DNA of 13,246 nucleotides. Source: Actinomycetes bacterium. Lineage in GTDB: Bacteria > Actinomycetota > Actinomycetes > Actinomycetales > Microbacteriaceae. A model generated the notes under the pieces. That model did no database searches. It was not told the DNA's origin and was given only the letters and a program-made list of their open reading frames with translations. Made by a program: the position numbers and the translations under genes. Below, in pieces: positions 5,827-13,200 of this stretch; position 1 is the stretch's first letter, and every line of letters begins with the position of its first letter. The stretch is from NCBI GenBank assembly GCA_023436775.1, contig JAEZHW010000041.1, forward strand, positions 1 to 13,246, given 5' to 3'.

Positions 5827-6111
5827 TTACCGCGATGAGCGATTCTTCAGCCAACCAATCACCAGCGTGACGAGGGCACCAACCACGCCACCGCCGGCGA
5901 TCTGGCCAGCAAGGCTTCCGATGTCGAAGCTGCCACCAGAGACAGCGCCGATGATCGACTGCACGAGCGTGTTGCCCGCAAAGCCACCAAGGGCACCACC
6001 TGCCGCGCCAGTCACCGAATTCAGTAGCGGACCAAGGCTGCTGTTCTTCGAGGCGGCACCCGCGACATTTCCACCGACAAGGCCGGACACCGCACCAATC
6101 AACCACTCCAT
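5827..6111 (-). CDS. Small glycine-rich membrane protein, uncharacterised
   Basis: This 94-residue protein is rich in Gly and Ala with glycine-zipper spacing (GAVSGLVGGNVAG at 6-18, GAAGGALGGFAG at 35-46, GQIAGGGVVGAL at 69-80). It ends in one clear hydrophobic helix (about 72-88) and a basic tail (KNRSSR). The overall pattern is MEWLIGAVSGLVGGNVAG at the start, a DIGSLAGQIAGGG segment late, then GWLKN. It resembles a widespread family of small hypothetical bacterial proteins of similar length. I know of no established function, so none is given. Start at ATG 6111 is supported by AAAGGAG 7 bases upstream. It is probably its own transcription unit: a strong inverted repeat follows it and glpK diverges from it. 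Pore-like self-assembly or association with the inner membrane is conceivable from the glycine zippers, but this is inference. Confidence 0.82.
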   Translation of the reverse strand: MEWLIGAVSGLVGGNVAGAASKNSSLGPLLNSVTGAAGGALGGFAGNTLVQSIIGAVSGGSFDIGSLAGQIAGGGVVGALVTLVIGWLKNRSSR

Positions 6112-6142
6112 TGTGGTCTCCTTTCCCCCAGCGTCGTTGCTA

Positions 6143-6160
6143 GGTAGCCAGCACGCTACC
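6143..6160. promoter_or_regulatory. Inverted repeat in the divergent region before glpK
   Basis: GGTAGC (6143-6148) and GCTACC (6155-6160) form a perfect 6+6 inverted repeat with a 6-base spacer. It lies in the 135-base gap between the leftward small-protein gene and glpK, 32 bases upstream of the small gene's ATG. It could be an operator for either gene or part of the small gene's 5' leader. Nothing identifies the regulator. Confidence 0.3.
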
Positions 6161-6190
6161 GGAGCGGATTCACCGGGGCTACTCCCCCAT

Positions 6191-6217
6191 TCTTGGTGCC
6201 CGGAACTGCGGTACCGT
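6191..6217 (+). promoter_or_regulatory. Weak candidate promoter for glpK
   Basis: TACCGT at 6212-6217 fits the actinobacterial -10 pattern TAnnnT and lies 29 bases before the glpK start codon. TTCTTG-like sequence about 16 bases upstream is a poor -35 match. The position is suitable for a short 5' leader before the GGAGG ribosome site at 6238-6242. Confidence 0.25.
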
Positions 6218-6246
6218 TACCCCACGAACAACCCTGTGGAGGCACC

Positions 6247-7776
6247 GTGGCCGAGTACGTGATCGCGATCGATCAAGGCACGACCAGCAGCCGCGCCCTT
6301 GCCGTACGCAAGGGCGGCACCATCGCCGCAATCGCGCAGCGAGAGCATCAGCAGCACCATCCCCAACCCGGGTGGGTCGAACACGATGCTGCAGAAATTT
6401 GGCAGAACGTACTGTCCTGCCTGCAGGAAGTCGCTGCCGAGCTTTCCCTGCAGCCTGGTGACGTCGCCGCGATCGGCATCACGAATCAGCGGGAAACGGC
6501 GGTGCTATGGGAACGGAACACCGGCCGACCAGCCGCACGCGCGATCGTCTGGCAAGACGTGCGTACCCAGGGCATCGTCGACCGACTGGCGAAGGACGGC
6601 GGAACTGATCGATTCCGCGAACTCACTGGCCTGCCGCTCAGCACCTACTTTTCTGCGACCAAGCTCACGTGGTTGTTCGAGCATGACCAAGACTTGGCGG
6701 CGCGCGCCAATCGGGGCGAACTCGCCTTCGGTACGCCCGACTCGTGGGTGCTCTGGAACTTGACCGGCGGCCCCAATGGCGGAGTGCATGCGACGGACGT
6801 CAGTAACGCGTCCCGCACTCTGCTCGCCGGACTGCGATCCTTGGCGTGGGAAGCCGAACTGCTTACCGCGTTCGGTGTCCCCTCGGAGATCCTGCCAGAG
6901 ATCCGTTCCTCCGCTGAGGTCTACGGTCACGTGTCCGAGCTGCCAGGCCTGGAATCCCTGCACGGTGTTCCCGTCGCCGGCATCCTCGGCGACCAGCAGG
7001 CTGCCCTCTTCGGCCACGGTGGCATTGAGATCGGCGACGCGAAACACACCTATGGCACGGGCGGCTTCCTGCTCGTGAACACGGGTGCTGAGATCAAGCA
7101 GTCCGCACACGGCCTCATCGCCACGGTGGCCGGAAAGATTGGCAATGCACCAGCGCAATACGCGATCGAAGGATCGGTGGCCATCGCAGGCGCACTCATC
7201 CAGTGGCTCAGAGACGGCCTCGGCCTCATCGCGTCGTCCAGTGAGGTCGAGCCGCTCGCCCGCAGCGTGGCGGACAGTGGCGGCGCGGTCATCGTGCCAG
7301 CGTTCACCGGCCTGCTCGCGCCACACTGGCGACCGGATGCGCGCGGCGTCATTGTCGGCCTGACCAGCTTCGTCACCAAGGCCCACCTGGCCAGGGCCGC
7401 GCTCGAGGCAACCGCGCTCCAGACCGCGGACGTGATCCGGGCCGCCGAGGCGGACCTCGGCCGCCCCATCGACTCGCTGCTGGTTGATGGCGGAATGAGT
7501 GCGAACGCCTTGCTGATGCAGATCCAGGCGGACCTGATTCAATGCCCTGTCGTTCGCCCCGCCGACCTGGAAGTGACCGCCCTCGGCGCCAGCTACGCAG
7601 CCGGCCTCGCAGTCGGGTTCTGGTCGAGCATGGCAGAGATCCAGGCGCTGCGACCCGAACCCACCACCTGGCAGCCGGACATGGCCGATGCGGATCGCGC
7701 CCGCCTCGAGCGCCAGTGGACCAAGGCACTGGAGCGCGCCTTCGACTGGGAAGACGTCGCCCTGACCGAGCGCTAA
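6247..7776 (+). CDS. glpK: Glycerol kinase (EC 2.7.1.30)
   Basis: GlpK phosphorylates glycerol with ATP to sn-glycerol 3-phosphate in the cytoplasm. The 509-residue protein matches the FGGY kinase family throughout. DQGTTSSRA (9-17) is the N-terminal phosphate loop, and GITNQRET (77-84) carries the glycerol-binding Arg82-Glu83. Tyr134 in TYFSATKLTW and Asp249-Gln250 in GDQQAALFG complete the glycerol site. YGTGGF (269-274) and VDGGMSAN (413-420) bind nucleotide. GTG at 6247 is the start because GGAGG (6238-6242) is 4 bases upstream and the protein then begins MAEYVIAIDQ, like other GlpK proteins. The loop equivalent to the E. coli fructose-bisphosphate site (GGKGGTR) is absent. No glpF, glpD or glp regulator is adjacent. 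The stop codon abuts that of the convergent trpD. Confidence 0.96.
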   Translation: MAEYVIAIDQGTTSSRALAVRKGGTIAAIAQREHQQHHPQPGWVEHDAAEIWQNVLSCLQEVAAELSLQPGDVAAIGITNQRETAVLWERNTGRPAARAIVWQDVRTQGIVDRLAKDGGTDRFRELTGLPLSTYFSATKLTWLFEHDQDLAARANRGELAFGTPDSWVLWNLTGGPNGGVHATDVSNASRTLLAGLRSLAWEAELLTAFGVPSEILPEIRSSAEVYGHVSELPGLESLHGVPVAGILGDQQAALFGHGGIEIGDAKHTYGTGGFLLVNTGAEIKQSAHGLIATVAGKIGNAPAQYAIEGSVAIAGALIQWLRDGLGLIASSSEVEPLARSVADSGGAVIVPAFTGLLAPHWRPDARGVIVGLTSFVTKAHLARAALEATALQTADVIRAAEADLGRPIDSLLVDGGMSANALLMQIQADLIQCPVVRPADLEVTALGASYAAGLAVGFWSSMAEIQALRPEPTTWQPDMADADRARLERQWTKALERAFDWEDVALTER

Positions 7777-8862
7777 CTAGGCCTGCGCGATCCGCTGCGT
7801 CTGCTCAGCCCACGCCGCGAGCTTCGCTGCCGCAGCGCCCGAATCCACGGCAGAGGTCACTACCTGCAGCGCTTCGTCGAAGCGCTGCAAGAGCGGACGT
7901 TCCACCTGACGGGCATCTTGCGCGAGTTGGAAGGCAACGTAACCCGCAGCGGCGTTGAGCAAGACGATGTCACGTACTGGGCCAAGCTCGCCATCCAAGA
8001 CGCGGCGGACGATCCCGGCGTTGTGCGCCGCATCGCCTCCAAGCAGATCAGGAATGGTCGCGCGGGCGATACCGAGATCGCGCGGGTCAAAGTCGTGCTC
8101 GTGCACATCGCCGCGGCTGACTTCCCAAATGTGACTGTGTCCGGTGGTCGACAATTCGTCGAGGCCGTCGTCACCACGGAACACCAGTGCTGTGGCACCG
8201 CGCGTCTGGAACACTCCCGCCACCAGCGGCGCCTTCTGGACGTCGGCAACACCGACAGCCGAAGCCTCGGGCCGGGCCGGGTTGCTCAGCGGACCGAGGA
8301 AATTAAACACAGTAGGCACGCCGAGCTGACTGCGAACCGGGCCTGCATGCCGGAAGCCGAGGTGGAACTTGGCCGCAAACACGAAGGACAGACCAACTTC
8401 CTGGAAGACCGACGCCACCTGCTCCGGTTCCAAGTCGAGTTGCACGCCGAGCGCGCCGAGCACATCCGCTGAACCGGACGCAGAGGATGCCGCGCGGTTA
8501 CCGTGCTTCATCACCGGCACCCCGGCGGCCGCAGCAATGATCGAGGCGGTCGTCGAAATATTGACGGTGCCGAAGCGGTCGCCCCCAGTGCCCACAATGT
8601 CCAGCGCCATCGGATCGACCGCAAGCGGCAAGGCACTCTCCAGGATGGAGTCGCGGAAGCCGACAATCTCGTCCACCGTCTCGCCCTTGGCCCGCAGCGC
8701 GATAAGGAACGCGGCCAACTGCGCGTCCGTGGCACGGCCGGCCAACACTTCCTGCATTGCCCAACTGGCTTCAGAGATCGACAGATCGGTCCCGGCGAGC
8801 AGTTGGGTGAGCAGTCCAGGCCAGGTGGGAACAGCGAGGTCGCCAGAATTCGCGGTCGTCAT
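7777..8862 (-). CDS. trpD: Anthranilate phosphoribosyltransferase (EC 2.4.2.18)
   Basis: TrpD transfers the phosphoribosyl group of PRPP to anthranilate, the second step from chorismate to tryptophan, in the cytoplasm. The 361-residue protein has the family's PRPP site GTGGD (91-95) with NIST (101-104), then KHGNRAASS (119-127) and GSADVLGALG (130-139). A RHAGPVR segment precedes GVPTVFNFLGPLSNP. The N-terminal helical part, TWPGLLTQLLAGTDLSISEA (13-32), is as expected. ATG at 8862 gives a normal length, though its Shine-Dalgarno is poor. An in-frame ATG at 8955 would add 31 residues without family resemblance. The gene stands apart from other trp genes and diverges from ctaE, a conserved arrangement in Actinobacteria (for example M. 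tuberculosis Rv2192c-Rv2193). Its stop touches that of glpK. Confidence 0.96.
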   Translation of the reverse strand: MTTANSGDLAVPTWPGLLTQLLAGTDLSISEASWAMQEVLAGRATDAQLAAFLIALRAKGETVDEIVGFRDSILESALPLAVDPMALDIVGTGGDRFGTVNISTTASIIAAAAGVPVMKHGNRAASSASGSADVLGALGVQLDLEPEQVASVFQEVGLSFVFAAKFHLGFRHAGPVRSQLGVPTVFNFLGPLSNPARPEASAVGVADVQKAPLVAGVFQTRGATALVFRGDDGLDELSTTGHSHIWEVSRGDVHEHDFDPRDLGIARATIPDLLGGDAAHNAGIVRRVLDGELGPVRDIVLLNAAAGYVAFQLAQDARQVERPLLQRFDEALQVVTSAVDSGAAAAKLAAWAEQTQRIAQA

Positions 8863-8964
8863 ATCTCGATCGTAGTCGTGCAGATATTGGCCAAGAACAG
8901 CGTGAGGCACGCCGAGATGATGCCGGGTGCAAACGGGGGCAGAAGATTGAGCCATAATGGTTGG
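8863..8964. promoter_or_regulatory. Divergent trpD-ctaE promoter region; possible leaderless ctaE start
   Basis: This 102-base gap drives trpD leftward and the respiratory operon rightward. CATAAT (8953-8958) differs from TATAAT by one base. A transcript starting 7 bases after it would begin exactly at the ctaE GTG (8965), which lacks a good Shine-Dalgarno sequence; leaderless mRNAs are common in Actinobacteria. A -35 is not convincing. TTGGCCAA (8887-8894) is an 8-base palindrome nearer trpD. Confidence 0.4.
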
Positions 8965-9609
8965 GTGACTACCGCCCAGATCAGCCACCCCGGAGCAGTA
9001 TCCGGTATTCGCCGACCCAACACTCTGGCCGTCGGTACCATTGTTTGGCTTGGCAGCGAAGTGATGTTCTTCGCTGGCCTGTTTGCCATCTACTTCACGC
9101 TGCGCTCGCTCAACCCCGAACTGTGGGCTGAGCGCACCCAGCTGCTGAACCTGCCGTTTGCGCTGACGAACACCACCATCCTGGTGATCTCGTCGTTCAC
9201 GGCACAGTTCGGTGTCTTCGCTGCGCACCGCCGTCAGGCGTACCGCACGAGCTGGAACCCGTTCGCGAACAAGGGTCGCGGCTGGGGCATGACCGAGTGG
9301 TTCATCCTCTCCTTCATCCTCGGCGCCATCTTCGTGTCGGGCCAGATCTTCGAGTACGCGCAGCTGGTCAGTGAAGGTGTCTCGCTCAACACGGACGCCT
9401 ACGCAGCAGCCTTCTACCTCACCACTGGCTTCCACGGTCTGCACGTGACCGGCGGTTTGATCGCGTTCCTGTTCATCATCGGACGCGCTTACGCCGCAAA
9501 GAAGTTCGGCGCCTTTGAGGAGTCCAGCACGCTCGTTGTGTCGTACTACTGGCACTTCGTTGACGTGGTGTGGATCTTCCTCTTCGCCGTCATCTATTTC
9601 CTCCAGTAA
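8965..9609 (+). CDS. ctaE: Cytochrome c oxidase subunit III (aa3-type)
   Basis: The 214-residue protein has five predicted membrane helices, as is usual for actinobacterial CtaE, which lacks the first two helices of the seven-helix form. SEVMFFAGLFAIYF (31-44) carries the conserved Glu32. YLTTGFHGLHVTGG (151-164) and YYWHFVDVVWIFLF (194-207) are COX3 signatures. Subunit III binds lipid, supports oxygen delivery and stabilises subunit I of the terminal oxidase in the cytoplasmic membrane. Start at GTG 8965 gives VTTAQISHPG; the frame is open further upstream but runs into the trpD promoter region. The catalytic subunits ctaC and ctaD are not in this window, which is normal since they are usually elsewhere in Actinobacteria. 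qcrC follows 21 bases downstream, so this is the first gene of the ctaE-qcrCAB operon. Confidence 0.95.
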   Translation: MTTAQISHPGAVSGIRRPNTLAVGTIVWLGSEVMFFAGLFAIYFTLRSLNPELWAERTQLLNLPFALTNTTILVISSFTAQFGVFAAHRRQAYRTSWNPFANKGRGWGMTEWFILSFILGAIFVSGQIFEYAQLVSEGVSLNTDAYAAAFYLTTGFHGLHVTGGLIAFLFIIGRAYAAKKFGAFEESSTLVVSYYWHFVDVVWIFLFAVIYFLQ

Positions 9610-9630
9610 CGCAGAAAGCGATAAGCACCG

Positions 9631-10443
9631 ATGGCTAAGACTCGGCAGCGACCCCGCACCGGACGCCGGCACCCCCTCGCCGCTGCGCTCCTCGTGGCGG
9701 TAGGCCTCTCCCTCACCGGCGGCGTGTACGCCGTTGCAAGCACCGCGCTTCCTGCGCCTGAGAGCACTGCGGTGCACAGCGCTGAGGACATTGCCGAAGG
9801 TGGCAAGCTCTTCGCCGCGAACTGCGCCTCGTGTCACGGTCTGGACGCCGCTGGCTCGGACTCCGGCCCGAGCCTGATCGGTGTCGGCGCCCTGGCAGTC
9901 GACTTCCAGGTGGGTACCGGTCGTATGCCGATGCAGGCGGACGGTCCGCAGGCGGTTCGTAAGCCGGTCCAGTTCTCGCAGGCCCAGATCGACAAGCTGG
10001 CCGCGTACGTCGCCTCGCTCGCTCCGGGACCGGAAATCCCCAGCGACGAGTACTTCGACATCAGCAATGTCAGCGACGAGGACCTGGCCAAGGGTGCGGA
10101 ACTGTTCCGCATCAACTGCGCCATGTGCCACAACGTGAACTACGCCGGTGGCGCGCTGACCCAGGGCAAGTTCGCCCCGACCCTGATCGGCGTGTCCGAG
10201 AAGCACATCTACGCCGCTATGGTGATCGGTCCGCAGAACATGCCGGTGTTCAACAACACCAACATCACGCCGGAAGAGAAGCGCAACATCATCGCCGCCG
10301 TGAAGTGGGCCGAAACCAACCCGTCTCCGGGTGGCATCGACCTCGGTGGTCTGGGCCCGGTCTCTGAGGGTCTGTTCATCTGGCTGGTTGGTTTGCTCGG
10401 TGTGGTTGGCATCACCGTGTGGATGACCTCGCGGGCCAACTAA
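9631..10443 (+). CDS. qcrC: Di-haem cytochrome c subunit of the bc1 (bcc) complex
   Basis: The 270-residue protein has an N-terminal membrane anchor or signal helix (about 15-37), two cytochrome c domains and a C-terminal membrane helix (about 247-265). Haem motifs are CASCH (C65-H69) and CAMCH (C163-H167). The probable sixth ligands are Met99 (GRMP) and Met204 (QNMPVF). Actinobacterial QcrC passes electrons from the Rieske centre to the CuA site of the aa3 oxidase, replacing a soluble cytochrome c, and so bridges complexes III and IV on the outer face of the membrane. It follows ctaE by 21 bases with only a weak AGAAAG ribosome site and precedes qcrA by 50 bases. All key haem-binding residues are intact. 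Confidence 0.97.
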   Translation: MAKTRQRPRTGRRHPLAAALLVAVGLSLTGGVYAVASTALPAPESTAVHSAEDIAEGGKLFAANCASCHGLDAAGSDSGPSLIGVGALAVDFQVGTGRMPMQADGPQAVRKPVQFSQAQIDKLAAYVASLAPGPEIPSDEYFDISNVSDEDLAKGAELFRINCAMCHNVNYAGGALTQGKFAPTLIGVSEKHIYAAMVIGPQNMPVFNNTNITPEEKRNIIAAVKWAETNPSPGGIDLGGLGPVSEGLFIWLVGLLGVVGITVWMTSRAN

Positions 10444-10493
10444 ATTCATGACGTTTTCAATCGAATTCAAGACTTGCAGGAAGGACACGGTCG

Positions 10494-11552
10494 ATGGCTG
10501 AGCTTCACGGCGATGCGCACGCAGCACCGGCGGCCGAGGTGAACGCAGGCGCGGCGGTACTGTCCGACGATCGCGCCAGCAATCCGGGTGCGCCGCACCA
10601 CCACGTGCGTTTGACCGACGTGGATCCCAAGGCCGAGAAGCGCGTGTCGCGTCAGGTCACCACGTTGTTCTGGCTCTCGGGTATCGCGAGCCTGGCCACC
10701 ACGGTTGCGTACTTCCTGCTGCCGATCAGCACGGGTGCTGACAACGCAGCTTCGGTGCGTCTGGTCAACACCGTCATCGGTGGCGGCATCGCGCTCGCGC
10801 TGCTGTTCCTTGGTTTCGGTATCGTCCACTACGCGCGCCAGCTCATGGTGGATACCGAACTCGTCGACGAGCGCCACCCGATCCGCACCGACGATGACAC
10901 CCGCGAGGTTGTGGTTGACATCCTCGAGACCGCGGGCAAGGAATCGGGCCTCGGCCGTCGCGCTCTGATCCGCAACAGCCTCATCGGTGCCGCGGTGCTG
11001 AGCCCACTGCCGGCAGTCGTGCTCTTCCGCGACCTGGCCCCGGCTGAAGACCCCAACGTCGTACTGAAGCAGACGCTGTGGAAGAAGGGCGAGCGCCTGG
11101 TGCGCGACCCATCTGGCACCCCGATCAAGGCCTCGGACGTCAGCCTTGGCTCGGTCTTCCACGTCATTCCGGACTCCCTGAAGAACTACAGCGGCGCCGA
11201 GATGCTGAACGAGAAGGCCAAGGCCATCGTGCTGCTCATGCGTCTGAAGCCGGAAGACCTCAAGGAAACGCCGGAGCGCAAGGACTGGTCCTACAACGGC
11301 ATCGTGGCCTACTCGAAGGTCTGCACCCACGTCGGTTGCCCGGTGGCACTGGCTGAGCAGCAGACGCATCACCTGTTGTGCCCATGCCACCAGTCCACCT
11401 TCGACATCTCGGACGGCTGCCGTGTCATTTTCGGCCCAGCCAAGCGTCCGCTGCCGCAGCTGCCGATCACGGTCGACGCTGACGGCTACCTGATCGCCAA
11501 GGACGGCTTCAGCGAGCCGGTTGGCCCGAGCTACTGGGAGCGTGCACGATGA
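10494..11552 (+). CDS. qcrA: Rieske iron-sulfur subunit of the bc1 complex
   Basis: The 352-residue protein is longer than classical Rieske subunits, as in other Actinobacteria. It has a polar His-rich N-terminus (1-53) and three membrane helices (about 54-77, 88-112 and 159-180). The Rieske domain has CTHVGC (277-282) and CPCH (296-299): Cys277, His279, Cys296 and His299 bind the 2Fe-2S cluster, and Cys282 with Cys298 can form the stabilising disulfide. FGPAKRPLPQLP (313-324) is the proline loop. Before the third helix, GRRALIRNSL (154-163) is a twin-arginine motif; in Streptomyces QcrA this helix is moved by the Tat pathway after Sec inserts the first two. AAGGA (10481-10485) is 8 bases before the ATG. 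The stop overlaps the qcrB start by 4 bases (ATGA). Confidence 0.97.
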   Translation: MAELHGDAHAAPAAEVNAGAAVLSDDRASNPGAPHHHVRLTDVDPKAEKRVSRQVTTLFWLSGIASLATTVAYFLLPISTGADNAASVRLVNTVIGGGIALALLFLGFGIVHYARQLMVDTELVDERHPIRTDDDTREVVVDILETAGKESGLGRRALIRNSLIGAAVLSPLPAVVLFRDLAPAEDPNVVLKQTLWKKGERLVRDPSGTPIKASDVSLGSVFHVIPDSLKNYSGAEMLNEKAKAIVLLMRLKPEDLKETPERKDWSYNGIVAYSKVCTHVGCPVALAEQQTHHLLCPCHQSTFDISDGCRVIFGPAKRPLPQLPITVDADGYLIAKDGFSEPVGPSYWERAR

Positions 11553-13180
11553 GCACTGAGACCGCAACTGCGCCCGCAGCGGTGAAGCCTCAGCCCGGCG
11601 GTGGCCGCCGCTTCGTCAACGCTGCCGCGAATTACATCGACGAACGCACCAGCGCTGGCTACCTCGTCAAGGAGTTTGGCCGCAAGCTCTTCCCGGACCA
11701 CTGGTCGTTCATGCTCGGTGAAGTGGCACTGTTCAGCTTCATCGTGTTGCTGCTGTCGGGGACGTTCCTGACCTTCTTCTTCGACCCGTCGATGACGCAC
11801 ATGACCTATGAAGGTGCCTACGCGCCGCTCAAGGGCATGGGCATGTCGGCCGCCATGGCTTCGACGCTGGACATCAGCTTCGAAATCCGCGGTGGTCTGC
11901 TGATGCGTCAGGTCCACCACTGGGCGGCACTGCTGTTCAACGCAGCAATCGGCCTGCACATGCTCCGCGTGTTCTTCACCGGTGCATTCCGCAAGCCGCG
12001 CGAGCTCAACTGGGTGATCGGTTTCACGCTGTTCGCCATGGGTCTGGCCGCAGGCTTCACCGGGTACTCGCTGCCTGACGATTTGCTCTCCGGCAACGGC
12101 CTGCGCATTATCGACGGCTTCATCAAGGCCATTCCGGTGATCGGTGTCTGGATTTCCTACCTGCTGTTCGGTGGCGAATTCCCCGGTGACGACCTGGTCG
12201 GCCGCTTCTACAGCCTGCACATCTTGCTGATTCCGGCGGTCATTCTGCTGCTGATCGGCGTGCACCTGGTGCTTGTGTTCTTGCACAAGCACACCCAGTA
12301 CCCGGGCCCGGGCAAGACCGAGAACAATGTCATCGGTCAGCCGATTCTGCCGATCTACGCAGCCAAGGTTGCCGGCTTCTTCATGCTGATCTTCGGCGTG
12401 ATCATGACCATGGCCGCCCTGGTCCAGATCAACCCGGTCTGGGCGTATGGTCCGTACGACCCCTCCCCTGTCTCTGCAGGTACGCAGCCTGACTGGTACA
12501 TGGGTTGGCTTGACGGTCTGCTCCGTCTCGTGCCACCGGGCTGGGAGTTTGAGGTTGCTGGCTACACGGTTTCGCTGAACCTGCTGGTGCCGCTGCTGGT
12601 CGGTGTGCTCTTCCTCGTCGTCGTGGCGATCTACCCCTTCCTCGAGGCGTGGATCACCGGTGACAAGCGCGAGCACCACCTGCTGGACCGTCCGCGCAAC
12701 GCGCCCACCCGTACCGCAATCGGTGCCGCTGGTGTGACCTTCTACGCCGTGATGTGGGCAGCTGCAAGCTCCGACCTCATCGCAACCCACTTCGCACTGG
12801 GTCTCGAGAACGTCACGCACGCACTGCAGTTCCTCTTCATCGTGGGACCGTTCGTGGCCTACTTCCTTGCGAAGCGGATCGCGCTCGGCCTGCAGAAGAA
12901 GGACCGCGAGATTGCCCTGCACGGCTTCGAGTCCGGTCGCATCGTGCGCTTGCCTGGTGGCGAGTACATCGAGGTGCACCAGCCGCTCGAGGAAGCCGAG
13001 CGCTGGCGTCTGGTCTCCTTCGAGGAGTACGCCCCGGTGATGCTGCGCCCGAACGCAAAGGGCAAGATCACCCTGCGGGCCCGCCTGCGCTCACGCCTGT
13101 CGAACTGGTTCTTCGAGGACCGCATCGCACCGGTCTCGCAGAGCGAGCTGGACGCCGCGCACGAGCACGGCCACCACTAG
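11549..13180 (+). CDS. qcrB: Cytochrome b subunit of the bc1 complex
   Basis: The 543-residue membrane protein binds both b haems and the menaquinol sites. Likely haem ligands are His123 and His137 in the second helix pair member (QVHHWAALLFNAAIGLHMLR) and His224 and His239 (RFYSLHILLIP to GVHLVLV); the 13- and 14-residue gaps resemble cytochrome b6. GYSLPDD lies at 172-178. PDWY at 314-317 takes the place of the PEWY quinol-site motif, as in Actinobacteria. After the last helix (about 421-440), a charged cytoplasmic tail of about 100 residues follows, ending in a His-rich tip (HEHGHH); such tails are typical of actinobacterial QcrB. GGGAG (11536-11540) precedes the ATG, which overlaps the qcrA stop, implying translational coupling. 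This subunit is the target of Q-site inhibitors in mycobacteria. The contig ends 20 bases after the stop before the poly-G tract. Confidence 0.97.
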   Translation: MSTETATAPAAVKPQPGGGRRFVNAAANYIDERTSAGYLVKEFGRKLFPDHWSFMLGEVALFSFIVLLLSGTFLTFFFDPSMTHMTYEGAYAPLKGMGMSAAMASTLDISFEIRGGLLMRQVHHWAALLFNAAIGLHMLRVFFTGAFRKPRELNWVIGFTLFAMGLAAGFTGYSLPDDLLSGNGLRIIDGFIKAIPVIGVWISYLLFGGEFPGDDLVGRFYSLHILLIPAVILLLIGVHLVLVFLHKHTQYPGPGKTENNVIGQPILPIYAAKVAGFFMLIFGVIMTMAALVQINPVWAYGPYDPSPVSAGTQPDWYMGWLDGLLRLVPPGWEFEVAGYTVSLNLLVPLLVGVLFLVVVAIYPFLEAWITGDKREHHLLDRPRNAPTRTAIGAAGVTFYAVMWAAASSDLIATHFALGLENVTHALQFLFIVGPFVAYFLAKRIALGLQKKDREIALHGFESGRIVRLPGGEYIEVHQPLEEAERWRLVSFEEYAPVMLRPNAKGKITLRARLRSRLSNWFFEDRIAPVSQSELDAAHEHGHH

Positions 13181-13200
13181 GCACGTTCCTACGCCACTCA

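Noticed and set aside
6193..6246. An earlier glpK start at 6193
   Set aside because: The added 18 residues have no family resemblance; GTG 6247 has GGAGG in front and gives the usual GlpK N-terminus.
8859..9089. A 76-codon minus-strand frame ending in an ATGA overlap with trpD and containing three Trp codons, suggestive of a trp leader or a coupled small gene
   Set aside because: Two of the three Trp codons and its only ATG are antisense to the start of ctaE, there is no ribosome site and no attenuator hairpin with a U-tract, so the overlap is probably chance. Ribosome profiling could settle it.
10444..10493. The A/T-richer gap between qcrC and qcrA as an internal promoter
   Set aside because: No -10/-35 pair with proper spacing is visible, and co-transcription of qcrCAB is the rule in this family. 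Its AAGGA is simply the qcrA ribosome site.
8863..10527. A very long open minus-strand frame continuing upstream of trpD across ctaE and qcrC, giving a 916-codon frame
   Set aside because: The extra part is antisense to well-conserved respiratory genes and its translation is low-complexity, rich in Arg, His, Val and Glu, with no recognisable domain. Long shadow frames are usual in GC-rich coding DNA. Only the trpD part is real.
11531..12979. A 482-codon minus-strand frame opposite qcrB
   Set aside because: It is a His, Gln, Glu and Arg-rich antisense shadow of the cytochrome b gene, with no motif.
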